A stretch of 64,000 nt of DNA. Source: Pezizomycotina sp. ARF18 (lineage: Eukaryota; Ascomycota). The stretch lies in contig AZLU01000147.1 in the NCBI GenBank assembly GCA_002224055.1, positions 39,247 through 103,246 on the forward strand, in the 5' to 3' direction. Position numbers and translations under genes: made by a program. Position 1 is the first letter of the stretch, and every line of letters begins with the position of its first letter. The notes beneath the pieces were generated by a model. The model searched no databases, was not told the DNA's origin, and saw only the letters and a program-made list of their open reading frames with translations. Of the stretch, positions 13,620 to 25,479 are shown piece by piece.

Positions 13620-14529
13620 TCACTTTAAGGCTCTATATACCGTAAAATTTACCTACCCTTCGTTTCTCGTTTTCTGCTCTTTCTCTTATATAGATTTTAA
13701 ATTACATTTTATGTGCCGCAGATTTATGTCTTCAAGCGCGTCATTCAACATGTATAACGGATGTATTGGAGTTTTTTTTTTTACCGCTTTTAAGCCCAAA
13801 TCTTACCACCAGCGTTGAATTCCTAACTTTGTATTTGTACTAAAGGGCGTTTAAAAGTTATTGGATCGTCTTTATTCCAATATTGCAAAGGCCTTTTTCT
13901 TTTCTGTTCTTGCTTGATATATATAGACTCCTCGCCGAGGAAAAAATATTCATTGTAATTACATAGCTAGAATTCTTCATAAATATACACTTTCGACGAT
14001 GTTTTTGATATATTTGCAATTTGGGTTTTCGCATTATGCTCTGGTACTTCAGGGAAACTTTTACCAGATATATTTCATTTTTTCTTTCCCTTAATATGTA
14101 ATCGTAAGTCAGGTATAACTAGCGGACAACTTAATATAAACATACATATCTTATTATATCCCTAGGATTTATAAGGATAGACATTAGCATACATGCGTAA
14201 CGGCTGATATCCTAGTAGCCATATGGACTTGAAAAATTATCCATCAATTACTCTAAGAGTTGGTAAGATTGTGATCAACGTTTATAGCGTCGGTGCGCAT
14301 TAAAATAGTTTACATCAAGAGCTTCGCAGCTCTGCCAATGCAGTGGTCTTCTGGGTATGTGAATGAAGCAAGTTACAAACAAGAAGGAAAAAAATATCGA
14401 TGGAGCAAGTTGTGTTCGCTAAAGTATATATACACAACGTTCATGAAATTGAATCGCCCAATAAATGATAATGCTAGAGAATAAGTGAGCGAAGGAAGGG
14501 AAATAGAGCGGCGCAAAAGAAAATAGATA
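13620..14529. other. convergent intergenic region
   Basis: It separates two convergent genes and is AT-rich. I see no coding or RNA gene. It presumably holds both 3' UTRs. Confidence 0.6.
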
Positions 14530-17500
14530 TCACCACTCATCCTCCTTCTTTTCTAGGGGACAGCCTCCCTTTATCTTGTCCTTTATTAGCACGGCCCTCG
14601 TTACCTTCTCAGCCACGCTGGCCCGTTTGCTATAGTAACCAAAATCATCTTCCCTTTCCTCCTCTTCGTCGTCGCCGACAGCCTGAGGGCTGTAGCCTTC
14701 TTCTTGCCCATCAAGAGGCCCTCGAAATCATCCTCCTCGTTTTCCTCTTCCTCTGGATGCTGTGCTATGAAACGGTCCTGGGACTCGGTTTTCTTCATAC
14801 CGGATTCATCGACCACCTCGCCTTGACGGTACCTGAGAAGACACTTGAGGTGGAAAACGTGACCGCAGGCGAACGCAACCAGAGCTTGCGTCTCCTTCGG
14901 CTTGAACGGAATGTTACATAGCCCACAGCCGTGCGGTTTGCCGCTGAGGCCCATTTTGTGTCCTTGACGTCGTGCGCGCCTCCAGCCTGACCCTTTTCAG
15001 CAGCAACATTGTCATTTGCTGCGCTGCCGCTGCATCCTTTTTTTCTTCCGCCGCTGCTGGTAAATGGATTTTGCTAGTTTCCACGTCAAACTTCACGCCC
15101 CGCCGTCGCCCTTCCCTCAACCTGTCCATGCCCGTCGCTACCTCACCCCTCAGCACTTTAGCGACGCCTTCACTGATGCTGGCTTGTATCTCGTACTCCC
15201 TGAGAATTCTGAGCAGGCCTTCCTTCAACCCTTCGATCTCTAAGCCCTCGGGTATCCTCTTGATGAGGGTGATCGGGTCGATTGCCGTGCCTACGTTCTC
15301 GAGGAGGCCACGGATGAAGTCCGGCTTGTCCATCGAGTGATCGAGCAGATGAGCCCATAGCTCCGGATCATCCTGCGACTTGGCAAAGGCAATAGCCGCG
15401 GAGACGTCGTTGAGCTTGTTAATGATAAGGAATAGGGCTTCCTTCGTCCGCCCGATGGTGGAATATATGTGAACAAGCTCCGGAATGTACGACCTTTGCT
15501 GACAGATTTCGATGGCCTATCCAGATACGAAAGGTTAATGTTAGCCTTTTAGAGGAGTAGTAAATATAACTTTAATGCACGTACTTTTTCGTAGCTGTAG
15601 CTTTGCGATATCTTCAGAAATTCCATGAAAAGTCCTCTATCATATTCTGCAAAGAGCGCGAGCATTTCGTCGCTCCATTCCGCAAGCTTGCCCCTCCCTG
15701 CTCCAAGATCCGCCACGTCGATGTCTCGTTTCCAGATACTTCTCAGGTAAAAGAAAAGCAACAGCTCCCAGTCGCCCTTCCGCAGCTCTTCAACGACGTT
15801 GCCGATGGTGATTCCACGTCCATCGTGTTCGTAGAATTCGTCAACCAGGAGGCCCACGGTTTCTTTCGACCTCTCTTCCCAGTCCTCGCGGGAGCCCGAC
15901 TTGATGGTCTCGTCATCGAGGCGGATGATGAGCCAGTCCGCAATGTGTCCTCTAATAGAGTGCAGCAAGTGATATTCACGGGCCAACTGGATGGCCTCGT
16001 CTGCGTTTTTAAGCAGTATATGCTCCAGCAGAGCATCTCGTGCCTACCTGCACGCAGAAATAAAATGGCTAAACATTCGTGCAGTATTTTCCAGTTCGGA
16101 GAGCCCTTCTGACTTGAAGAAAAGCTAGTCGAACTGCCGCCTAAAGTACTCGAGTCGCCTAGAGACTTCAGTTTACCCTCGATCGCCTTGATGACAGCGT
16201 TTTCGTCGTATAAACCGGCGGGCCACGCTTCCACGAGCTCCCTCAATTTTTGTTTATCGTGCGAGAGATATTCTGCGAGGACAAGCTCATATATGGTACT
16301 AGGCAGCGGTGGCCGCATTGCCTTCGTCGGGATGAACGGTGTGATATCCCTGATCTTGCGCGCGCGGAAGAACACCCATATCCAATGCTCCCAATGAGCT
16401 GACGTACCCAAAACTTTACCAGCCACCTCCGATGCTTTGGACCAGTCGTCTTCGCGCACTAGCTTTTCTAACCAAAGCTCTCCTATTCTTCTTTTCTCCT
16501 TCTCCGCGGCAGAGTAGAATCCCTTGCCGGAAGTGGTGCCCTCGTTCAACGTGCTTCCGTCATTTTCGCTGACAGAGTCATCGGTATCCTCTTCGTCATC
16601 GTCGCCCGTGACCTCCGAAACCTGATCCGTCGACGCCGTAGACAGGACAGCATCAGGATGGTCGTTTATGAGATTCCATGCCTCTTCGAATTGGTCCCGT
16701 TCAAGCAACCAGGCCAGCCGATCCCTATTACCACGTTCTGTGGCAAAGACACAGTCATAAGGTGACACGATGTAGAGCCTCCATCCGTTTGATCTCCTCT
16801 CGCCCTGTCATTCCGGAGCCTTTACCTGCCGCCGTCAAGCCCGCTAACGACGATTGAACGCTAGCCCGCTCACTCTTGACGCTACCGGGGCGAGAAGAAG
16901 ATATACTTGCTGCCGAACTGAAAAGAGTTGTGGCATTGAGGCCGGCCTGCCACAGCTGGCCACCGTAATTGAGAGGGTTTAAGGCATCAAATCCCAACCC
17001 TGCAACAGTCGCGGCCGCCGGTATCACCGGTTTCAGCATCGGCGGCATGGCCATCAGTGGTAGTCGTTCGCGGAGAGCGATTCGTAACGCGACATCATCA
17101 GGCTGTCAGCGCTGACTTCGGTGTGAGATTTTAGTCTATCATCCTCAGTTCCGGTGACGACGCATTGGTGCGGTGGTGTATCCGGCGGCGCGGCGTCTCG
17201 CTGCCAGACTCCGTTGGGTCTTCTTCGTCTGTCTTGGGAGTTGCAGTTAAGTATCCAGAAGCAGTATCGTAGATAAGTCGAAGAGCGTGATGCCGGCTAC
17301 CACACAGTCCGTCTGAATACTATTTTCCGCACGCGTAGAGAAAGTTAGCAGGTTAAATATAAAGATGGCCGATGAATCCACGGAAAACACTAACACATGA
17401 ACAATTTCTGCCCAGCCCCATTCCCTCCCCTCTTCACCAACGCCTTTGCCTTTGCTGAAGCTGATACCGTCGGGCCGTCACCGCCATAAACATCAATAAC

Positions 17501-18872
17501 CCAGATAACACCTCCCCACCCAACGAGCAGTCGCTCTTTCCCGCCGCCCCTAATAGGCTTTGGACCACGATGTGCTTCTTCAGCGTGGCGCTAGCTTTAC
17601 CTTCTGCGCCGTCTTCGTCAGCTTTCTTCTCAAGAGCATCTAGATCTATCCACTCCAGCCGAACCTTCCAGCTAATCGCCATCTCTTCCGGCACCTGTTC
17701 TGGTCGCTGGATGGCGCTGATCCTCTTCCATTCGCCGGCCTTATCCAGGCGGTCGCCTTTGAAAGTTGTCAATGGCTGCGCATGACTTTATCCCCTTTTC
17801 ATTCGCCCAAACCACGAACCGAGGACTAACCTTGCTCCATTTGATGGAGCTAACGGTCCCTTCGCCAGAATGAAGTATCGTATCCTTGGCGCCGCCTCCC
17901 AAGGCAGCCAGGAGCCTCCTCCGCTGTGTCCGGCCTCGGACTTGGACAGATTCGCGACGGCATGTGAAAGTATCAGATTTCCGGCGAGACCTCCGGACAA
18001 GAATATACGATCTGTTTTGTAGAGCGGCGAGAGCGCGATTGCGGAGACAGGGCGGGAGAAATTTGTGAGGGAGACGTCCTTTTTATCGTGAAGGTGGGTT
18101 ATGCATGTGTGGCCATCTAGCGACGACGTGCCAACGTGGAGTGCAGAAGAATAAGAGAGTCCCGATGTTGCCGAAGCGGCAGCAATGGCCTGCCCGGGGG
18201 TCGCTGGCGATATTGAAACGGAGGTGATTGTAGCAGAATGCGCCTATAAACGCGTAGGGGATGAAGCGTGGGCAGCGAAAGTACATGCTAATGATGGATC
18301 TTGGTTAGAATTTCATTTTTGTTTTGTATACATCAATACTGGGAGCTTGAAGTCTCTGGGAATATGAAGCACGTACGATGTTGCCATTGTGGGTGCCAAT
18401 GACCTGTGTTCGTAAGTTTCGTATGGCCTCTCGTTAGCTAAGTTTCGCGCCGCGAGAAAAAATACCCAGGAGGGGGGTTTAATTCCCCCTTGCACTCACC
18501 ATTTTGTCGGCTGTGACGTCAATAGCGCTGGTAGCATCGCCATTACGGTAAACATTCCCCAGTGTCGATGTCAACGCGTGTATTTTAGCCTGGGCTCTTC
18601 GTCCTCGTCGGAAGAATCATCGTCTTCGTCATCTTCGTCATCTTCGTCATCTTCGCCGCCATTGTTATCCCCGTCGCTCCGCCACCGCCCCTTTCGCCAG
18701 CTCCATCGCTTGATTCGCCCAGGGTGGTACCAGTCACGGCGGGTGATTGCGCTCGAAAAGAGGCCTGTGGGGTATGAGTGCCAGAGCCCGTTGTCGACGA
18801 CGGAATTGGCGCGGCCGGCGTGGCTGTAACTGCTTCGGCGTCGGCAGGTTGCAGTTCCGCCGTAGTATCCAT
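14530..18872 (-). CDS. VPS41: vacuolar protein sorting-associated protein 41 (HOPS complex)
   Basis: VPS41 is a HOPS tethering subunit acting in vesicle and AP-3 traffic to the vacuole. The start at 18872 (MDTTAELQ) precedes an acidic Asp/Glu tract (about 18590-18670), then PRLKYTRL and a beta-propeller beginning GTHNGNI. The Vps41 core SPYDCVFATERGNRDRLAWL is at about 16700-16765. The alpha-solenoid (clathrin-repeat-like) part includes SYSYEK|AIEICQQ across an intron at 15517-15584 and FIRGLLENVGTAIDPITLI (about 15250-15325). The C-terminus is a RING-like domain with CGLCNIPF and CGHVFHLKCL (about 14835-14930). The stop TGA lies at 14530-14532. Further introns lie near 18499-18407 and just below 18386. 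Several one-base shifts break the frame (for example near 14960, 15350 and 16040), yet the residues on both sides match the family. Confidence 0.93.
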
Positions 18873-19499
18873 GACTGAGGCGTCCTGCTGTAAACAATAT
18901 ACGTGAGAAATTTAAATTTCAAAAAAGAAAAAGGCTTTGACAAGTATATACAACCAAATCATATTAAACACGCACACGCACATGTTCAGAAAAGAGCCTC
19001 TTATCTCATACACTCCTTTTTTTCCCTTCTCGGTACTAGCAGATCTGTCACGAAAGGCGAACGAGCTAGTTAGTGGCCCACTTCTCCCGCGTTTTTAGAT
19101 TCCGTCCGCTCCTAGCCAACTACCGGTAGCTCCTAGCCCCTTTATGCTTGCATCTGCAAAAACCCGGGGAGGCCCAAAAAATGATGAGATTGTATTCCAG
19201 ATCGTTTACGAGCAAAGATGAAAAACTGGCAAGGAAAGATTGGGGAGCACGTTGCTGTCGTTCTTCCTCTCTATTCATGTAATGATTTTTCCTTTCGGGA
19301 GTTTGGCGACGATGAAAGATAGATTTGGTAGCTGGATATGGCATAGCACGACTCGGAGCTGGGCTTCTCATTGGATAGCGAAACAGCGGCCCCCAAGGTT
19401 TATTTTTTCTGTAGGGGACCTTGCTTGATTGCTTTTTGACAGCAGCTGAAAGCTCCCTACAGCGGAGAGAGAGCTTCTACTTCGAACTTCAATTATCAT

Positions 19500-21260
19500 A
19501 TTTTATATGTAGACGCGTGCCAAAATGATTTTCCTTTTTATAATTTACGCGTCTCCCTAACAAAATTCAAATACCCCTTTAAAAAGTTTTTACCACAACA
19601 TTATTAAATTAATAAATTATAGTCTCTCTTTACTATATATTTCTTTACTATAGAAGCTAGGTAAAAATTAATACCTTATTAATGCAAATATATTATTATA
19701 ACGTATAGCATGTATAAATCTTATAGCTAGATAATTAAAATTATAGAGGAAGGCTATAATCATGATCTTAATATAATTAAAATTATTATCTAATTAGTAT
19801 TAATAGAGTATATAATTTATAAAATCTTTAAGAAAGCTATTTAAGATATTTAATTAATAATAAAAATTAATTATTTAAAAATCGCTTATAAATTATCGTT
19901 AATCGTTCGTAAATTATAAATTAATATAACACTAATTAAATCTCCTTAAATCTATAATATAATAGGCATTATAAAATACTTTATTTATATAATTATAAGT
20001 AAATAACCGCTAATAGACTATTATTAAAGGCAAAATATAAGACAAAGTATTATATATAAGCCTAGCTTTATTAAATTAAATATATAAAAAGTAAAATTAG
20101 TTATTTAAAGCGATAATACTGTATCAAAAAGAATTACAACCTATGTTAATATTTAATCTTTTATAGCTTAAAAAAAGATATAAAAGGTCTGTTTATATTA
20201 ATTAAGAATTAAAGAAAGGAATATTAGAATTATAATATAAATAATAATTTATAAAAATTAAACGTTAAAACTAGTATTTTATAAGAGTTTAGTTAATAAA
20301 TAAGTTTACTTTAAAATTTTTAAAGATTATCTTATATCTTTCACCGCATTAATTTATAAGAATAAAGGCTTTTAGTTAGAATTTATATATAATAATGTAT
20401 TTTTATATACTACTAATATAGTTAAAGAATATATATATCTAGCCGATTACGAATATATTATTATAAATTAACTGTTATATAGTTTAAATATAAATTCTAT
20501 TAAGTATACATAAAAGTATTTTAAATTATAACTATTTAAATAATATTTAAAACTCTATTAAATACGCGAAAAGTCTTAAAATTTATGAGAATATATTAAG
20601 TAATACCTAATTATGTTTAGAATAAGATACCATTATCCTTTATAGAGAATTTAGTTAAAAATATATTAAATTGTATAAAAGCTCTTCTAAATGTAAAAAA
20701 AGTGTCAGGCCGTGTCCAGGCGTGCTATGCCGAACAGGGGACCTTCCTTGATGCCGTGGTAATGCATACCCACATACACTAGACCAACAAAAAGGGTAAC
20801 GAAGGTACCTATATTAGGTAGGTGAGAGACGGCAGTGCACGCCAGCTGCGTGCAGCCTATTGTAAGGAGCCGCGCTGCTTACATCATCCCCCCTCAGTCG
20901 CCGTCATACCGCGCACGGTACCGACGCGCGCCGTGCTACTTCATACATATACCCCAAAAGGAAGCCTTTTGCCCGTCGGTTCTTACCCAGCAAGACCAGC
21001 GCTGGCGCCAGGGCTGTATACCTAACACGGCCAGCACGTGCATGCTGGCTCCGGGGCTCGAACCTAAGGGATCGACTTGTTCGAATGTCAGGCCGTGAAA
21101 AGAGTATATAAATGTTAAGATTTTATAGCTAAATTTATATATTTTTAATATCTATCGAACGCTAAGGTATATAGTATATCGTTACTAAATTTCTATAATT
21201 AATCGATAATTAACTGTTGAGATATAAGAAATTACATTTTTATATATATTTATTATTGCG
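19500..21260. repeat. AT-rich decayed block, probable RIP relic
   Basis: Apart from a GC-rich island, this stretch is composed almost wholly of A and T (TATA, TTAAT and ATTA words), has no open frame and contrasts sharply with its flanks. In Pezizomycotina such blocks are typically transposons mutated by RIP, in which C changes to T at CpA sites. No transposon protein is recognisable. Confidence 0.75.
20703..21097. mobile_element. GC-rich insert bounded by a 12-bp direct repeat
   Basis: The 12-mer TGTCAGGCCGTG occurs at 20703-20714 and again at 21086-21097. Between them lies about 370 bp of GC-rich, non-decayed sequence inside the AT-rich block. The TG start suggests an LTR-type or other young insertion, but no matching LTR partner is seen in the window. 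No convincing protein is encoded. Confidence 0.45.
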
Positions 21261-23100
21261 TTAAGGCTCGGTAAAAGGGAAATCATTTTGGAAGCCGATT
21301 GTATATATTCAAATAAATACATAAATAATAATAATTAAAAAAAAAAAAAAAGAAAAAAAGGAGCAAGACCTCTTCGAGTACCTCTTCTTTTCGAATAATA
21401 CTAGTAAATAATAATTCCCTCGTGATTATAGCCTGCTATCTTACTTTGCAGGCAATGTGCATGTATGGCTTTTTTTTTCCCCCTTTCCTTTTTTTTTCTC
21501 GTCTTTCTTGTTATCTTCGACGCTATCCCCCTAAGTGCAAGTCGGAAGGAAGAGTTGGAAGAAGATGATGTGGATATATCTCAAAACAAGTCAACAAGAT
21601 ATACAGAAAGAAAAAGAAAGGAAAAGAAAGGAAAGGAGAACGACGGAAAAAGGAAGAAAAGTAAGAAGAAAAAGGAACTTTTCAATGCCCATGTTCATTA
21701 ACCCTCCCCCTCCAGGTTCTCAGCTATGGCAGATAGCAGAAGCAGCAAAGCAGCAATATCAAAAGTTATTTTACTATTATACCTTTGTGATATATACACA
21801 TCTTGATAGACATTCGTTCGTGCGTGTGTAGATATAAAGTATCCACTTCGGTTTATTTTCTTTTTTAGCCATCCTACAGGGCTGTGTGTATACTGTATGT
21901 TTAAGCTGCGATTTTGGGCGCTTTCCGCACTTGTGATTGGGGCATTTTCGTCTATTTTCCCCAGAGACACATGGACAAATAAATAAATATATCATAGGAC
22001 AGGTTGATATAGGTAGGTATTATAATTGATTATGACTGGAGAGTTGAGATGCAAGTTATTAACAAGAAGCGTAGAAATATGGATATACCTCATATAAAGA
22101 AGAAGAAATAAAAGAGCATTTCCCAGAGAGGATCGGAACAGAGAGAAAGAAGAGAGAAAGAGGTAACGGCCCAAAGGTCCTTCATTCCCTTGCTGCTGTT
22201 TATTCCTATTACTCTACGAACAGGTACCTTTTTAGCTACCATTCTGTTCTGTAATTTCTTTTTCCTTTTTTTTTTTTTTGTTAATTCCTTTTTCCTCCGT
22301 ACTTGCCTTTCGTAGGTGGAAATACGGTATAATATGTATCTCCGAAGAGGGAAAAGGAAGATAAAAAAAGTACCAAGAGATACACCCTATTATCCGATCT
22401 CCCGACGGTACCCTTATTGTCTTAGCTTTTAGCTTTGAGTAAGCTTGCAAGTTGGGTAGGTTGGGTAGGGGGAGGTAAAAAGCTATTACTTAATGGCAAA
22501 TGGAGATCTCATTCGAAACTCGCCAATGGCCGCCCGACGTTCCCCTAAGTACAGGTTTACCGCGACCTAAAACAACTTCACGATCCCTAATGACAGGTCT
22601 ACACGATGGAGGAGTGAAAAAGAGAATTTTTTCCCTCCTAATTCCTCCTTATTCCTCTTTATCTGCGTAACCTCTCTAGGCGCCTGAATTGCTATCCCCT
22701 ATCTGGTGGAAGAGAGCTCCGAAGATTATTATCCATTCTACTTATTCATGTAATCAAGGAGTCTTCCGTGTTCGGCCAGGAGGCGATGAATGGTACTGCT
22801 GATAGTGCTGGATTGGCAGCGATGGCGAATATCCCACGGATTCACCACCTATCTCCATCTCCCACGAAATTTTCTTTCCTTTTTTTTTGGTATTACTTTT
22901 GTGTCTCTTCCAGCTAAAAAAAATAATAACTATGTAGTAATAATGTTTCAGGGCTCTCGAGGGGCGGATGATCGATTGAGTGGACCTCAAGCTTATGGAG
23001 AGAAAAAAAAGCCGGGGTGACCGCCCCCCAAGCGCAAAGATGATGCTCTTGCCTGTTGTTAGTATACAGTGCCGGTAGTTATGTTTAAACGTTTTTCGTC
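21261..23100. other. stretch without a supportable gene
   Basis: Only short low-complexity open frames occur (Lys/Glu-rich near 21550-21700). Poly-pyrimidine and A-rich tracts are scattered through it. The right end is the upstream region of the arginase gene. Confidence 0.5.
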
Positions 23101-23108
23101 TATAAAAA
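23101..23108 (+). promoter_or_regulatory. TATA box of the arginase gene
   Basis: TATAAAAA stands alone in a GC-mixed context about 480 bp before the ATG at 23584 and is followed by CT-rich leader sequence. The long leader leaves room for a 5' UTR. Confidence 0.4.
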
Positions 23109-23583
23109 GGGCCTCTCGCCCTTAGTCAATTGCTCTTCGGTTTCCGCGGTGTCTTATATCTCTCTCTATCTCTCCGTCAACCTGTCATATATCTCCCATC
23201 CACTTCTTTATAGCCTTTCAGCCTTTATTGGTATATTTTCCTCCTTTCCTTTCGCCTTTACTACAGCCACCATTATTTGGCTCTCCTTCTGCAAGTGGTG
23301 ATAGACCGCGTTGCGCTTAGCTTGGCTATCAGTCCGGTATGTTTGCAATCCTTCGCTATTTCTCCTTCGCTGCTCTCGGAAAGTTCCCCTGCGCCTTTTT
23401 TTCCTTTTTTTTTTGGTTCGGTTCCAGGCAATAGGAGTATTCTCAGTCTTACAGATAAATTACCTCAATATATACAGAGAGATTTCCTTTTTGCTACCTA
23501 TACTAATATTAAATCATCCAAGAGCTCAGATATACTCCCCTTCAATTTTTCTTCCTTCGTCCCAGCGATTAAACAGAAAAGAA

Positions 23584-24920
23584 ATGTCCGCCCCGAAGTT
23601 AAAGGCAGATTTTTGTCCGCTCCAGACCACATTGGCGTTACAGCCGTTGGCTTCAGCGGTGGCCAGGTTAGTAGAGTTCCTTCCGCAATCTTGCTAGATT
23701 ACAAGAGACAGCAAAAAAAAAAAAAAAAAACGCAGAAGCAAGAAAAAGGATTGAAATTGCGACACTCGACGATAAGGGGGTTTCTGGGAATTTTATTGGA
23801 ATGCTGACGGGCAATCGGCTTAATTTTTCTAAACAGGGCAAGAAAGGTGTCGACACTGCTCCTACGGCTCTTATAGAGAATGGTCTCCTCAAATCGCTGC
23901 AGGAGGACCTCCAATACACTATCCACCACGACAATGTCCTCCACACGTACAAAGACTTCATCCTGCCGAAGATCCCTCGATCGACGGTATGAAGAACCGA
24001 TGGCCGTCTCAAACGTAACAAAGCGCCTCTCAGAGCAGGTCTACGAGCAGGCTTCTCAGGGCAGGCTCGCCCTCACTCTCGGCGGTGATCATTCGATCGC
24101 TATCGCTCCGTCTCTGGCGTTGCCAAGGCGATCAGAGAGCGCCTGAACAAGAAGATCTCCGTCATATGGGTCGACGCCCACGCCGATATCAACACCCCCG
24201 AATCGAGCGACAGCGGCAACGTCCACGGCATGCCAGTCGCCTTCCTTACGGGAATCAGCAAGCACAACATATTCGGCTGGCTCACGGAGGAGCACCTAAT
24301 CCGATCGACAAGCTGGTCTACATCGGCCTCCGAGACGTTGATATCGGAGAAAAGAAGATTCTGAGGGAGAACAAGATCAAGGCCTTCAGCATGCACGAGA
24401 TTGACAGGTACGGCATCGGCAAAGTCGTGGACATGGCACTCGAGTACATCGGAAACGAGACACCTATCCACCTTAGCTTTGACGTTTGATGCCCTGGATC
24501 CCTCTCAGTAAGTCAACTTCCTAAAGGCTCATTTGACTTTGAAGTCAGCACAAAAAAAAAAAAAAAAAAGAGCTGAACCTTATTTTCCCACTCTTAGCGC
24601 TCCGTCTACGGAACCCCAGTAAGAGGGGGTTTAACATTGAGAGAAGGAGATTTCATTTGTGAGAGCGTACACGCAACGGGTAACCTGGTAGCTATGGACC
24701 TTGTAAGTTCACGATTCCCATTTGCATTGAAAGCCCTCTTCGGCTTTGACTTGCGTTTTTGGACTAAACTAATGTGCGCCTACTTTTTCTTTACGTAATA
24801 GGTCGAGGTCAACCCAGATATCCTGGCCGAACACTTCAAGAGCGCAGATTGGGGTGTCCGGGAGACCGTCCGGGCAGGCTGCAGTTTGGTCAGATGCGCA
24901 ATGGAGAAACATTGCTGTAG
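23584..24920 (+). CDS. arginase
   Basis: Arginase hydrolyses L-arginine to ornithine and urea and needs two Mn ions. Metal-binding motifs are present: GGDHSIAI (about 24080), [13 protein letters not shown] (about 24169-24207) and SFDV...ALDPS (about 24476-24506). Other family blocks are [40 protein letters not shown] and [15 protein letters not shown]. Introns: 23667-23836 (contains a long A run), 24508-24597 (another A run) and 24703-24801. The stop TAG at 24918-24920 follows a GETLL-type end once one base is corrected. The frame is broken about eight times by single-base changes (near 23606, 23975, 23998, 24108, 24298, 24486, 24612 and 24904), nearly all apparent deletions, while every catalytic residue stays intact. 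The CAR1/agaA family identity is secure; the breaks look like sequence error. Confidence 0.93.
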
Positions 24921-25479
24921 ATTGATATGTAATATATATTCAATGTCATGATTTATGGTCTACGTTCTCTAGAAGTATATATATTTTACCTTCCGAAATT
25001 CTTAAAGGAAGATATTTTTGTAGGATAATAAGTCTATAGCTCAGCAGTTCAGCTTACTGCTTAATATCAAAGCTGCCATCCGCGGCGTCAGAGTAATACT
25101 TCAGCAGGCCATTCGCTATTCTTTTATAAAAATCTTCTTTACCAAAAGGTGCAATAAAAGGGAACCGAGAATAAACAGTCATTACGATTCATTTGATGAG
25201 CTCTACTTAATAACAGACCGATCAAAGTGAAGCTATCAAGTTGTAATTACATAAATATTGATATTTATCTAGTTCAAAGTGTCCCCGAAATGGCTCTGGT
25301 TCATAATGTGGTCTTAAGCTTCCAGAATTCAGACGATAATTTAAAATTGAACTGGCGGTTGCTTTGCTCTCTCGATAATATTTTTCTTTTCTTTTCTTTT
25401 TCTTTTTCTCCCGATAAACCTCAAAAACCTTCCCACGTCTCTCTTGAATTCTGCTCCATCAAACTACGCACGAGCCGCC

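Noticed and set aside
19500-20700. Mitochondrial DNA insert as explanation of the AT-rich block
   Set aside because: No mitochondrial gene, tRNA or open frame is visible; RIP-type decay explains the composition better.
21030-21085. Possible tRNA on the minus strand (GGTTCGAGCCCC)
   Set aside because: T-stem halves do not pair and no cloverleaf can be drawn; the sequence belongs to the GC-rich island.
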